Assembly (NCBI RefSeq): GCF_003863965.1
Contig: NZ_RRCN01000001.1
Span: 6,817,071-6,881,070 of the forward strand
Source: Paenibacillus oralis
Lineage (GTDB): Bacteria > Bacillota > Bacilli > Paenibacillales > Paenibacillaceae
Length of the DNA: 64,000 bases
Reading direction: 5' to 3'
Both the position numbers and the translations under genes were made by a program. Below, in pieces: positions 31,778 to 41,240 of this stretch. The first letter of the stretch is position 1. Every line of letters starts with the position of its first letter. Under the pieces are notes generated by a model that ran no database searches, was not told the origin of the DNA, and saw only the letters and a program-made list of their open reading frames with translations.

Positions 31778-33826
31778 CTACTCGATTGCTGCACCCGTAC
31801 CGGATTCTTTCGCTGCCTGCAAGGCGCCCCCAGCTCCCGCCGACCTTATCCAATCGGCGATTTCCTCGTTTTTCATCGGCTTGCCGTAGAAAAAACCTTG
31901 CATGACGTGACAGCCCAATTGCGTCAAAAAATCGATGTGCTCTTTGTCTTCCACGCCTTCGGCGACCACATCCAGCCGCAGCTTCTCCGCCATCAAGACG
32001 ATCGCTTTAATGATAGCACGCTTGCTGGGGGACTCCAGGTCACCGATAAACAGACGGTCCAGCTTGAGCGCGTCGATCGGAATCCGGTCGAGCAGCCCGA
32101 TCGACGAATATCCTGTGCCGAAGTCGTCCATGGACACCCGCACTCCCAACTGCCGCACCGCTTCCAGTTGCCGGACGATTTCGTTGATGTCGTAAAGCAC
32201 CATGGATTCCGTGATTTCCAGCTCCAGCATGTCCGGAGCGAGAGCCGCCTCCGCTAGCGCGCTTTGCACCATATCGATCAAGCTATCGGTATGAAACAGG
32301 CGCCCGGACAAATTCACGGAAACCGGCTGGCCGATTCCCTGACTCTGCCAAACCTTGCATTGGCGGCAGGCTTCCTCCATGGTCCAGCGGGTGATCGGAA
32401 CGATCAGCCCCGTTTCTTCGGCAAGCGGAATGAATTCCGTCGGCGTAACGGTCCCCAAACGGGGGTGCTGCCAGCGGAGCAAAGCCTCAAACCCCGCCAT
32501 CCGATGCATTTTCACATTCCATTTCGGCTGGTATTCGATATAGAACTGGCGCTGCTCCAGCGCAAGCTGCAAATCTTTTTCCAACTCCATTTTGCGGACC
32601 TCTTTAACGCCCATTTCGTCGGTGTAAACCGAGTACTGGTTTTTGCCCAAGCCTTTGGCCTTGTACATTGCCGTATCGGCGGTCTTGAGCAGGACGGAGC
32701 GGTCGGACTCCCGGATCGAACCAACGCTGATGCCGATGCTCCCCGTGACGTACAGCTCGTTCCCCTCCACCCGGACCACTTTCTTGATGCTCTTTAAAAT
32801 TTCCCCCGCCAGTTGTTCGGCTTGCTCCCGCTCACACCCTCTTACGATGAACAGAAATTCGTCGCCCCCGATCCGAAAAGCCTGCCGGTCCGGGCGAACA
32901 AACTGCTGCAGGCGATGTCCCACTTCCTGTACGAGCAAATCGCCGACATTGTGGCCCAATGTATCGTTAATCGCTTTGAACTGGTCCAAATCGATAAACA
33001 GGACCGCCAAGGTCTCCTTACCCGTATATTTGTCAAAAAACCGGTTCATCTCGTTGCGGTTGGGAAGTCCCGTGATGGCATCCATGTAGGCCATTTTTTC
33101 AAGGACGTGACGGTCAAAAAACATCGCTCCCCAGGACACCAGCAGAATGATGAATATCGTCACGGTGACGGCAAACAGCAAGTAGATATCCATGGAAGAA
33201 TCGTGAGTTATATTTATATCTCCGGCAACGTGAAACTGCGCCGCTCTCATTCCCGTATAATGCATCCCGCAAATCGCAAAGCCCATCACGATCGCGGACA
33301 GCCATTTCGGCCAACTGAACGCTTTCTGGCTGCGAAATCGTAAAAACAAAAGCAGCGCCGCGTAGGATGCGGCTATCGCGATGACCACCGACAACGCCCA
33401 CAGCGTTTTATCGTACGACAGCTTCACCGGCATGATCATCGCTTCCATTCCGATGTAATGCATCGCCACGATCCCGGCCCCCATTATAAGGCCGCCGATG
33501 GCAATAGGGTAGCGCTTGACGTCGTTAGGCATGGTGATATAAAACGCGATAAATGACGAGGTTACGCTGGCTCCCATCGACAGTAAGGTGAGCCACGGAT
33601 CGTATTTCATGGGAACATGCAGATGAAACGCCAGCATTCCCACAAAATGCATGGACCAGACGCCGCTTCCCATGACAAGCGAGCCGCCGAGCAGCCAGAA
33701 CAACCTCATTTTTCCGTCAGCGAACGAAATTTTGGCGGCAATGCTTAACGCAGAGTACGATGCCAATATCGCGATGGCTGCCGATAGCGCGACAATATAA
33801 TAGTTGTAGCTGCCTTCCATCATCAT
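31778..33826 (-). CDS. MHYT-GGDEF-EAL cyclic-di-GMP protein
   Basis: 682 residues. The N-terminal 240 residues are seven transmembrane helices with three MHYT-type motifs (MHFVGMLAF, MHYIGMEA, MHYTGMRA), a putative copper/gas sensor. Next is a GGDEF domain (LPNRNEMNRFF, FRIGGDEFLFIVRG; an intact active site) and an EAL domain (MAGFEALLRWQHP, ELEITESMVL, MDDFGTGYSSIG, DRLFIGDL, VVAEGVED) with all usual metal ligands. It could therefore make and hydrolyse c-di-GMP at the membrane. It is monocistronic. The ribosome binding site is weak and three consecutive ATG codons begin the frame. Confidence 0.95.
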   Translation of the reverse strand: MMMEGSYNYYIVALSAAIAILASYSALSIAAKISFADGKMRLFWLLGGSLVMGSGVWSMHFVGMLAFHLHVPMKYDPWLTLLSMGASVTSSFIAFYITMPNDVKRYPIAIGGLIMGAGIVAMHYIGMEAMIMPVKLSYDKTLWALSVVIAIAASYAALLLFLRFRSQKAFSWPKWLSAIVMGFAICGMHYTGMRAAQFHVAGDINITHDSSMDIYLLFAVTVTIFIILLVSWGAMFFDRHVLEKMAYMDAITGLPNRNEMNRFFDKYTGKETLAVLFIDLDQFKAINDTLGHNVGDLLVQEVGHRLQQFVRPDRQAFRIGGDEFLFIVRGCEREQAEQLAGEILKSIKKVVRVEGNELYVTGSIGISVGSIRESDRSVLLKTADTAMYKAKGLGKNQYSVYTDEMGVKEVRKMELEKDLQLALEQRQFYIEYQPKWNVKMHRMAGFEALLRWQHPRLGTVTPTEFIPLAEETGLIVPITRWTMEEACRQCKVWQSQGIGQPVSVNLSGRLFHTDSLIDMVQSALAEAALAPDMLELEITESMVLYDINEIVRQLEAVRQLGVRVSMDDFGTGYSSIGLLDRIPIDALKLDRLFIGDLESPSKRAIIKAIVLMAEKLRLDVVAEGVEDKEHIDFLTQLGCHVMQGFFYGKPMKNEEIADWIRSAGAGGALQAAKESGTGAAIE

Positions 33827-33939
33827 TTTGCTGCCCCGACTTTCTGAGATGTGATCTCCAATAACAAAGTATCATCTCATCATACCACACCGACCTCTAC
33901 AAATTCTGAACAATAAGTATAACGGCCAAATAAATATAA

Positions 33940-33959
33940 CCCGCACGCGAACGTACGGG
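33940..33959 (-). terminator. Terminator of the LipO operon
   Basis: CCCGCACG and CGTACGGG form an eight-base stem (one G-T pair) closed by a TTCG tetraloop on the minus strand. A U-rich but broken tail follows. It is nine bases past the end of the binding-protein gene. Confidence 0.6.
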
Positions 33960-33968
33960 CATCTATGA

Positions 33969-35687
33969 TCATTCTCCACTCCACAGCTTCACACGGTCTT
34001 TGACGAATTGTCCATAAGCCTCTTCCATCTCGCGGACCCCCGCTTTTTCCAGCTCGGCCATGTAGTCGTCCCAGATTTGGTCGAACCTGCTCGGGTCGGC
34101 CATAATCGCTTCCGGGATGCGCTTCCAGGTGATGTCCCGCATTTTGGTCCCGAGAATCGCGGCCGTGCTGTCGCTGGGCAAAGCGATGTTGTAAACGGCG
34201 CCGGCCTTTCTTTCCGGGAACTCCTCCTCCTTCGGGAACAGATCGCGCCAGTGCTCGATGCCGTAAGCGGCGAGCGCCTCTTTTTCCGGTTCGCTGTAGG
34301 TAGCCGTCAGCAGTTCGGAATTTGATTTCGTAAAATAATTGCCGCTCGAATCCTTGATCCCGTCCCCGTAATGCACCATCAGGTTCCAGTATAAGCCGAT
34401 GCCCGATTCTTTCGTGTAGGCGTTGCCTTGGCTCTCCATCTTTTGCTGGATTTCCGCTGGAACAATGCGTTTGCCGTCCTGCACCACGTAATCGGTGCCT
34501 TCGATGCCCCAGTTGTTCAGAATTTGGCCTTCCTCGGATGCCAGGAAGTCGAGAAACTTAATCGCGGCCACCGGGTCTTTGCATTTGCTGGAGATCGCGA
34601 TGCCGTATCCGCCGTCAAAACCGGCCGGCCAGAAGCTCGTGTCTTTATATTCCTTGGTCAGTGTAACCGGGTAATGCCCGTAAGTTTGGTCGTATTTGCC
34701 GGCCGCTTTCAGCGCCTGCTGGGATTCGCCGAAATCCCAGGCGGGATCGATCAGTCCAAGCACGCGCCCCGAGGCGACCTTCGCTCTGAACTGGTCCGTT
34801 TTTTGCACAAAGCTCTCCGGGTCCAGCAGCCCGATATCGTTCATATGGTTGAGCCAGCGGAAATATTCCCGTTCCTCCGGGCGGCGGAAATGATAGGTGA
34901 CGTCAAACGTTTCCTGGTTCACGTAATATTCCCCGTCATCCGGCGCGCCGGTCGTCATGAAACCCGAATTCGTCACCTGGTACATGTGCCAATCGTCGGC
35001 GTTAAGCGTAAGGCCGATATTTTTGTTGCCGTTTTCGTCCGTCGGGTATTTGGCCAAATAGTCCTTGATCACCTTCTCGTAGTCCTCGACCGTGCGGATT
35101 TCCGGATACCCCGCTTCCTTGACGACGCGATGCTGCAATTCGAACCCGCCTTCCGCCTTGAACTTCCGTTCATCCACCGCAGACCACGTCGGGATCGCGT
35201 AAATAGCCGGATCGTCCAGGCTGTATTTGATGCGGACGATTTTGTCGCCCAGCATCTTTTTGATATTCGGGGCGTGCTGGTCGATCAACTCCGTTAAATC
35301 AAGCACGGCGCCGACATCGATCAGCTTGCCGAGGTCCGATTTGGCGGCGATCAGATCGGGCACGTCCCCGGTAGCCGCCATGATCGAGACCTTCTGCACG
35401 GGATCGCCGACCGCAAACTCGGCATCGAGAACCACTCCGGTTTTTTCCGTAAGCACCTTGCCGACCCGGTCCTGCATATTATTCCAGTTGCTGCTCGGAT
35501 CTTCGGAAAAATAGGTCAAGGTGACCGGTCCGGAACGGTTTGAACTCTGCCCGCCGCTCTGATCCGCCCCGTTTGTCCCGCTCCCGGACGTTCCCGCAGT
35601 TCCCCCGCCGCAGCCGGCAAGCTGGCCCAGCAGCAGGAAACATCCCAGCAGCAGCGCCGCCACCTTGGTCTTTTTTGCCTTCAACAT
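33969..35687 (-). CDS. Lipoprotein sugar-binding protein of an ABC importer (LipO-like)
   Basis: 572 residues, starting with a lipoprotein signal (AALLLGCFLLLGQLAGC, Cys in LAGC) and a Gly/Ser-rich linker. The rest is a large extracellular solute-binding protein of the family-1, LipO type (TYFSEDPSSNWNNMQDRVGK, GDVPDLIAAKSDLGKLIDVG, EGIGLYWNLMVHYGDG in related proteins; here ESGIGLYWNLMVHYGDG). It captures an oligosaccharide outside the membrane for the two permeases encoded just upstream. It is the last gene of the YesM-YesN-LplB-LplC-LipO operon. Confidence 0.93.
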   Translation of the reverse strand: MLKAKKTKVAALLLGCFLLLGQLAGCGGGTAGTSGSGTNGADQSGGQSSNRSGPVTLTYFSEDPSSNWNNMQDRVGKVLTEKTGVVLDAEFAVGDPVQKVSIMAATGDVPDLIAAKSDLGKLIDVGAVLDLTELIDQHAPNIKKMLGDKIVRIKYSLDDPAIYAIPTWSAVDERKFKAEGGFELQHRVVKEAGYPEIRTVEDYEKVIKDYLAKYPTDENGNKNIGLTLNADDWHMYQVTNSGFMTTGAPDDGEYYVNQETFDVTYHFRRPEEREYFRWLNHMNDIGLLDPESFVQKTDQFRAKVASGRVLGLIDPAWDFGESQQALKAAGKYDQTYGHYPVTLTKEYKDTSFWPAGFDGGYGIAISSKCKDPVAAIKFLDFLASEEGQILNNWGIEGTDYVVQDGKRIVPAEIQQKMESQGNAYTKESGIGLYWNLMVHYGDGIKDSSGNYFTKSNSELLTATYSEPEKEALAAYGIEHWRDLFPKEEEFPERKAGAVYNIALPSDSTAAILGTKMRDITWKRIPEAIMADPSRFDQIWDDYMAELEKAGVREMEEAYGQFVKDRVKLWSGE

Positions 35688-35717
35688 GCGATATCACTCC
35701 TTTTTTTGTGCTCAATA

Positions 35718-36659
35718 TCAGCTTTTCACGGCCCCCAGGGTCATCCCTTTAACGAAATATTTTTGCAGGAAAGGATAAACGACCAGGATCGGCACCGTCG
35801 CGATGATCGTGATCGCCATTTTGATGGAATCCGGCGAGATTTGCGCCATCAACTGCGACATGTTCTCCCCGCGAATGTTGTTCACGTTCGTCGTCGTGCT
35901 CTGCAGCACTTTCATCAGTTCATACTGCAGCGTCGTCAAAGCATCGTTCGAACCGTTGTACAAATACGTATCAAACCAGGAATTCCACTGGCCGACCGCC
36001 AGGAACAACGCGACGGTGGCGAGCGCCGGCTTGCACAGCGGCAGGATGACGCGCCAGTAAATCGTAAAATCGTTGGCCCCGTCCAGCTTGGCCGATTCCT
36101 GCAGCGCATACGGAATGCCGTCGATAAACGAGCGAATGACGAAAATATTGAATGCGCTTACAAGCCCCGGAAGGATATACACAGCGAACGTGTTGATCAA
36201 ATCCAGATTGCGGATCAAGATGAACCCCGGAATCAAGCCGCCGGAAACGTACATCGTGATCGCGAGGTACGTGGATACGAACTTTCTTCCCTGAAAATCG
36301 CTCCGGGCCAGCGTATAGGCGACCATGGAGCCGCTGACCAGGCCGGCGGCGGTTCCAACGACGGTCCGCAGGACGGAGATTTTAAACCCGGTCACCAAAC
36401 CGCCGTAGCTGAATATCTGCTTGTAGTTTTCCAGCGTGAACTCGCGCGGATAGATGGTAATGCCGCCGCGCACCGTATCCACCGAATCGTTAAACGAGAT
36501 CGCCAGCACGTTCAAAAACGGATACAGCGTAGCCACCGTAATCAGGGAAATCAGCAAATACACCACGCCGTCAAAAATCCAGTCCGAAAGCGGCCTGGAA
36601 GCCCGTTTGCCCGCTTTGCCCCTGATGGGCGCCGAGGTTTTGGCCGTTTCCACGTTCAA
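35718..36659 (-). CDS. Carbohydrate ABC permease, LplC/YtcP type
   Basis: 313 residues and six transmembrane helices. Family marks are the N-terminal VYLLISLITVATLYPFLNVL, GGITIYPREFTLENYKQIF and the EAA loop ESAKLDGANDFTIYWRV followed by ILPLCKPALATVALF. It pairs with the LplB-like permease 15 bases upstream. No ATPase gene is in the operon; a shared MsmK-type ATPase elsewhere is the usual arrangement. Confidence 0.94.
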   Translation of the reverse strand: MNVETAKTSAPIRGKAGKRASRPLSDWIFDGVVYLLISLITVATLYPFLNVLAISFNDSVDTVRGGITIYPREFTLENYKQIFSYGGLVTGFKISVLRTVVGTAAGLVSGSMVAYTLARSDFQGRKFVSTYLAITMYVSGGLIPGFILIRNLDLINTFAVYILPGLVSAFNIFVIRSFIDGIPYALQESAKLDGANDFTIYWRVILPLCKPALATVALFLAVGQWNSWFDTYLYNGSNDALTTLQYELMKVLQSTTTNVNNIRGENMSQLMAQISPDSIKMAITIIATVPILVVYPFLQKYFVKGMTLGAVKS

Positions 36660-36674
36660 CTCCCCCTTTCCGTT

Positions 36675-37634
36675 TTACATAATGCTCTCGTTCGTAAATT
36701 TTTTGAACGTTCCGTTGGCAATGAACAACAGCAGCAGGCTGATCACCGAGTTGAAGATGTTGATCGCCGTACCAAACGAATAACGGCCCATCGACAACCC
36801 GTAGTTAAGGGCGTACAAATCGAGCACCTCCGAATAGTCGCTGACCATATGGTTGCCGAGCAGGAACTGCTTCTCGAACCCGATTCCGATCAGATGCCCG
36901 ATCGACATAATGAGCAGCACAACGATCGTCGGCCGGATGCCCGGCAGCGTGATATGCCACATCTGCTTCAGCCGGCTGGCTCCGTCCACCCGGGCCGCTT
37001 CGTACAGCTCCGGCCCGATGCCGGCGATCGCCGCCAAATAGATGATCGCGTTCCAGCCTGTCTCTTTCCACACATCGGCGGCCGTCACGATCCCCCAAAA
37101 CATCTCCCCCTTGGCCATAAACTGAACCGGCTGGTCGATCAGGCCCAACTGGACCAAAATCGCGTTGACGACCCCGCCGTCGGTGGACAGCATTTTGCTC
37201 ACGATGCCGGCGGCCACAACCCAGGACACAAAATGCGGCAAATAGGAGACCGTCTGCACGAACCGCTTCATCGCCTGAACCCGGACTTCGTTGAGCAGCA
37301 GGGCGAACAAGACCGGAAACACGAACCCCGCGACCAGGCCCATCAGGCTCATCGCCAGCGTATTTCTTAACACAAGATAAAAATGTCCGTCCCGGAACAG
37401 CGCCTCGAAATGCTCCAGCCCCACCCACTTTTGCTGCCAGAAGCTTTTGCCCGGCTTGTAGTTTTGGAAGGCCATCGTCCAGCCCCAGAGAGGCAAATAT
37501 TGAAACACGAACACCCAGATCACAAACGGAAACGACATCAGGTACAAATACTTCTGGCTCTTGAACACCTTCCACCTTTGCGGCTTCCGGCCCAAGCTGC
37601 CGCCGGTCCGCGGCTCGGCTGTTACCGTTTTCAT
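36675..37634 (-). CDS. Carbohydrate ABC permease, LplB/YteP type
   Basis: 319 residues and six transmembrane helices, starting after a basic tail with YLYLMSFPFVIWVFVFQYLP and GWTMAFQNYKPG as in LplB. The EAA loop is YEAARVDGASRLKQMWHI. It forms the channel with the following permease and takes sugar from the LipO-like lipoprotein. GGAGGG precedes the ATG. A 118-base gap separates it from the regulator gene upstream. Confidence 0.94.
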   Translation of the reverse strand: MKTVTAEPRTGGSLGRKPQRWKVFKSQKYLYLMSFPFVIWVFVFQYLPLWGWTMAFQNYKPGKSFWQQKWVGLEHFEALFRDGHFYLVLRNTLAMSLMGLVAGFVFPVLFALLLNEVRVQAMKRFVQTVSYLPHFVSWVVAAGIVSKMLSTDGGVVNAILVQLGLIDQPVQFMAKGEMFWGIVTAADVWKETGWNAIIYLAAIAGIGPELYEAARVDGASRLKQMWHITLPGIRPTIVVLLIMSIGHLIGIGFEKQFLLGNHMVSDYSEVLDLYALNYGLSMGRYSFGTAINIFNSVISLLLLFIANGTFKKFTNESIM

Positions 37635-37752
37635 TTTTCTTCCCCTCCCTCCTCGCGTTTATTGTATTTCATCCGAACCGCCCTGGGACATACAGGAAAT
37701 TTCGGGGATTTCACCCGCTAATTTAGACGGCTTTCCGAAAGTTTCAGCGTTT

Positions 37753-39309
37753 TCACCCATCCGGTGGGTGCCGGAATTCGGAAGGAGAACGTCCCTCCAG
37801 CTTTTTAAATTTCTCGTAAAAATAGTTCACATTGGCGTATCCGACCCGTTCCGCGGCCTCATACACCTTCATGCCCCGGGCCAGCAGCTCCTTCGCTTTT
37901 TGAATCCTCACTTGATCCAGATAAGCGTTGAAATACTCTCCGGTCTTCTTCTTGAACAGCTGCCCCAGATAAGCGCTGCTGTAATTAAACAGGCCGGCCA
38001 GCATCTCCAGCCGGAGATTTTCGTGATAATGGCGGTGGATAAAGTCGAGCAGCCTTTTGATGTCCTGATCCTGGCCGGGGGAGTCCGCGGAAAGGGCAAG
38101 CTTTTCGAGAAACCGCAATACGTAGTCGAACAGCCCGCGAATATGCCTTTGCTCGTAAATCCCGCTCAAAAACGCGGCCGGCGCAAGCACATCTTCGGGT
38201 TTGGCCCGCAGTTCCGGAGGAACTTTGCGGATCACCTCGTTTGCCGCCTGAAACAACCTCTGCTTAATCTCCGCCTCTCCGCTTCCCTCGGCCACCCACT
38301 GCCGCAAGGCGGCCTCCAGCAGCGGCTCCAAAGCCCCGGCATTGCCGACATCCACGAAGTAAAACAGCCGGAACGCCAGCTCCCCTTCATCCAGCCGTTC
38401 TTCGTAAGGCCCGTTCCGCGGGATTTCGGCAAAATCCCGGCGCGAATCCGGACCTAACATGTTTCCGGGCTCGTAAAAAAAGCTCCGCCCCAGGAGCGTT
38501 TCGGCCGCCTTGTACGATTCCCCGATGCGCTGAAGCTCGTGCACGGCTCCCCCGGCCGCGGCGTCCACCGGCGCATCCGCCTCGCCCGCCAGCATCCGCA
38601 GCTCGCGGTAAAGCCGCTTGCGGCCGGAGTCGCCCCGCAGCGGCCCATTAACCAAAAGCACGGTATAAGGAGCGATCCCGAACACGATGCCCCGGCCGCC
38701 GGCCGTAAAGGCGGAAGCCAGCTTAGCCCGGAAATGCAGGAGGGCTTCCGCCTGTTCCCGCTCGGCAACGCCCAGCCGCACAAGCACGATTTCATACCGG
38801 GGCCATAGCATCCCGGTTTGTCCGGCCATTTCCCGTACCTTTTCCTCGTCTTCCCGGATCTGTCCGGTCAGCAGGGAGTAAACCAGCCATTCCTTCGTCA
38901 GCACGCCGCTTTTGATCCAATCCTCCCGCTGTTCCTGCGCCAGTTTATGATTTAATTGCCGCAGCTTGGCGGTTAATTCCTCCTTGTTGACCGGCTTCAG
39001 CAAATAGCCGTCCGCCCCGAATTCCAGCGCTTTGCGCGCATATTCGAAATCGGCATACCCGCTTAAAATCAGGAAATGCGGCGATAAACCCAAGAAGTGT
39101 ATTTCCTGAATCAAATGCAGCCCGTCCATGCCGGGCATGCGAATGTCGACGATCAGCAGATCGGGGACATTCCCCTGGAATAAACGGAGTGCTTCAATTC
39201 CGCTTGCCGCCGTGGCCGTCACTTCATAACCCAAGCTCTCCCACGGAATCAGCGTTTTTAAACCCGACCGCAGCTTCGGCTCATCATCCACAATCATTAC
39301 TTGATACAT
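37753..39309 (-). CDS. YesN-type AraC-family response regulator
   Basis: 518 residues. The receiver domain (MYQVMIVDDEPKLRSGLKTL; Asp in LLIVDIRMPGMDG; Lys in LLKPVNKEEL) is followed by a long variable middle region and a C-terminal AraC DNA-binding domain (LEMLAGLFNYSSAYLGQLFK, GMKVYEAAERVGYANVNYFY, FKKLEGRSPSEFR). I take the ATG at 39309, with GGAGG seven bases before it. Its 5' end overlaps the kinase gene by 26 bases. Phosphorylated by that kinase, it should activate the ABC transporter genes downstream. Confidence 0.93.
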   Translation of the reverse strand: MYQVMIVDDEPKLRSGLKTLIPWESLGYEVTATAASGIEALRLFQGNVPDLLIVDIRMPGMDGLHLIQEIHFLGLSPHFLILSGYADFEYARKALEFGADGYLLKPVNKEELTAKLRQLNHKLAQEQREDWIKSGVLTKEWLVYSLLTGQIREDEEKVREMAGQTGMLWPRYEIVLVRLGVAEREQAEALLHFRAKLASAFTAGGRGIVFGIAPYTVLLVNGPLRGDSGRKRLYRELRMLAGEADAPVDAAAGGAVHELQRIGESYKAAETLLGRSFFYEPGNMLGPDSRRDFAEIPRNGPYEERLDEGELAFRLFYFVDVGNAGALEPLLEAALRQWVAEGSGEAEIKQRLFQAANEVIRKVPPELRAKPEDVLAPAAFLSGIYEQRHIRGLFDYVLRFLEKLALSADSPGQDQDIKRLLDFIHRHYHENLRLEMLAGLFNYSSAYLGQLFKKKTGEYFNAYLDQVRIQKAKELLARGMKVYEAAERVGYANVNYFYEKFKKLEGRSPSEFRHPPDG

Positions 39310-41095
39310 CCTTGGTCCCTCCCGGTATGTAAAATGAAACTCTGGTACCTTCTCCCCGCTTGCTTTCGATATGCAGGCCATACGCTTCCCCATAAGACAG
39401 CTTAAGCCGGTCATGAACGTTGCGCAGTCCGATCCGGCTCGCGCCATCCGTTTCCTGCGGCTCGTTTAGCTCCCGGTCAATCCGGGACAGCCGCTCCGGC
39501 TCCATTCCCGCGCCGTCATCCCGAATCTCCACCATTACCTTATCTTTGGCGGCGCTGGCATGAATGCGGATCAATGTCGCCCCTTCCTCCTTGTTCTCCA
39601 ATCCGTGAATGATCGAGTTTTCAACCAGTGGCTGGATGACCAAAGGCGGGAGTTTGGCGCCTTCGGCCCCCGGCTCAATATCCAGTTCATAAATCAGCTT
39701 CTCCTCATAACGGAATTTCTGGAGCTCCAAATAACATACGGCCATATCCAGCTCTTCCTTTAAAGGGATCTGTTCGTTGCCGATCTCCAGACTGCTGCGG
39801 ATCATATGGCTTAGCTGCCAGACGGCCTGGGAAATATCCTCCTCGCCGCGGAGATGGGCTTCCATCCGAATCGATTCCAGCGTATTGAACAGAAAATGCG
39901 GATTGATTTGACTGGCCAGCATTTTAAACTTGATTTCATTTTGCTTTTGTTCAAGCCGCCGTTTCTGGCGGTGGGTTTCCTGCACTTCCGACATCAGTTG
40001 GCCGAGCCTTACGACGAGCGCGTTGAATTGCCGGGACAACTGGCCGATTTCGTCCTTGCCGTCGATGTCGAGATACGTATTCCATGAACCGGTGCCCACC
40101 TTGGACATCTGTTTGCTGAGCCGCAGCAGCCGGCCTGTGATCAGCGAGGCGGAGGCATAAACCAGCAGAATGGCGGCCAGCATGCTGGCGGCAATGACGA
40201 TCGTCGCCTGTACAATCACCCGGTTCGTGTCCTTGACGATTTCCGCTTCCGAAAACACCGAAATGATTCTCAGGCCGTTCCAGCTGCTCTGCGGAACCAG
40301 GCTGGCGATGACGACTTTCGAAGGCTGCCCCTCCAGCCAGGCGTCGAAGCTGCCCGCCGCTTGCGTAAGCACATTGCGGTCGACATGCACGTCGGACAGG
40401 TTTTTGCCGTACATACCGGGGCGGTTCGCGGCCACGATATTATTGTCGTCATCGACAATCATGGTCGAAAACGACTCCTGCGCGAGAATGGAATTCAGCA
40501 GCGAGGAATTCACGTTAACGACCAGAACGCATTCCTGCTTCCGGTTATCCAGCGTAATTTTCCGCGTTAGGCTAAGGTAGCGGGTCTGATCGCGCTCGTC
40601 CTCAATGTAGCTCCAGCCGGCCAGTCCCTTTTGGTCAAGGGCGTTCTTGTACCAGGCGGATTGCTCCGTCGCGGCGTCCGGCTGCATGAACTCCCAGTTG
40701 TTCAGGATCGTCGGATTGGGCGTATACAGCCGGATACCCTTCACTTCTTTATAAAGCCGCAGAAAATCGCGAATATCCGTGTACTGCCTAAAAGATTGGA
40801 TGACCTCGGTATAACTGCCGTAATTCCGTCCGGCCACCAGCTTCATGCGGCTGTCGTTGGAGAGCTGGTAGGAAATGTCCAGGGGTACCTTGATGACTTC
40901 CTCGGTTCTTTTTTTGACGCGGTCCACATTGCTTTCCGCCTGCTCGAAGGCCTCCCTGATCATCACTGCGCGCAGCTTGGCGGTGAGGAACACCCCGCTG
41001 ATCAACAGCGGGATCATCGATACCGCGATGAAGATAAGCGACAATTTTTTCCGCAGCTGCATGTCATTCAAGGCCCTGACGAGAAACACCAACAT
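39284..41095 (-). CDS. YesM-type sensor histidine kinase
   Basis: 603 residues. A transmembrane helix near 20-42, a Cache-like extracellular sensor of about 260 residues and a second helix near 300 are followed by HAMP (LRLSKQMSKVGTG). The His_kinase domain has INPHFLFNTLESI, and the HATPase domain has PLVENSIIHGLENK and RDDGAGMEPE. This is the LytS/YesM class paired with YesN regulators and sugar ABC importers. The ATG at 41095 has AAAGGAGG seven bases upstream; the longer frame to 41134 is less likely. It probably senses the sugar or the loaded binding protein. Confidence 0.93.
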   Translation of the reverse strand: MLVFLVRALNDMQLRKKLSLIFIAVSMIPLLISGVFLTAKLRAVMIREAFEQAESNVDRVKKRTEEVIKVPLDISYQLSNDSRMKLVAGRNYGSYTEVIQSFRQYTDIRDFLRLYKEVKGIRLYTPNPTILNNWEFMQPDAATEQSAWYKNALDQKGLAGWSYIEDERDQTRYLSLTRKITLDNRKQECVLVVNVNSSLLNSILAQESFSTMIVDDDNNIVAANRPGMYGKNLSDVHVDRNVLTQAAGSFDAWLEGQPSKVVIASLVPQSSWNGLRIISVFSEAEIVKDTNRVIVQATIVIAASMLAAILLVYASASLITGRLLRLSKQMSKVGTGSWNTYLDIDGKDEIGQLSRQFNALVVRLGQLMSEVQETHRQKRRLEQKQNEIKFKMLASQINPHFLFNTLESIRMEAHLRGEEDISQAVWQLSHMIRSSLEIGNEQIPLKEELDMAVCYLELQKFRYEEKLIYELDIEPGAEGAKLPPLVIQPLVENSIIHGLENKEEGATLIRIHASAAKDKVMVEIRDDGAGMEPERLSRIDRELNEPQETDGASRIGLRNVHDRLKLSYGEAYGLHIESKRGEGTRVSFYIPGGTKDVSSNDCG

Positions 41096-41137
41096 GCAAA
41101 ACCTCCTTTTTGACGTAAAATCACAGAAACGCAAACA

Positions 41138-41157
41138 CCCCTTTAGCAGTAAAGGGG
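41138..41157 (-). terminator. Terminator-like hairpin after the YkvI-like gene
   Basis: CCCCTTTA and TAAAGGGG form a perfect eight-base stem with a four-base loop. The minus-strand tail (TGTTTGCGTTTCT) is U-rich but interrupted. It lies upstream of the YesM start. Confidence 0.55.
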
Positions 41158-41240
41158 GATGGATTTGTTAGCGTTTTTTGTTAGTTAAATTACAACAAAT
41201 ATAATTCCGGGAGCATTTACAGTCAAGACCTATTCGGACC

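Noticed and set aside
31898..33343. Several plus-strand open frames over the MHYT-GGDEF-EAL gene
   Set aside because: They are antisense shadows of a protein with all motifs intact.
35706..37370. 554-codon open frame on the plus strand across both LplB/LplC permease genes
   Set aside because: It is antisense to two well-recognised permeases, is rich in His, Arg, Gln and Asp without any fold pattern, and has no ribosome binding site. It is a GC-bias shadow.
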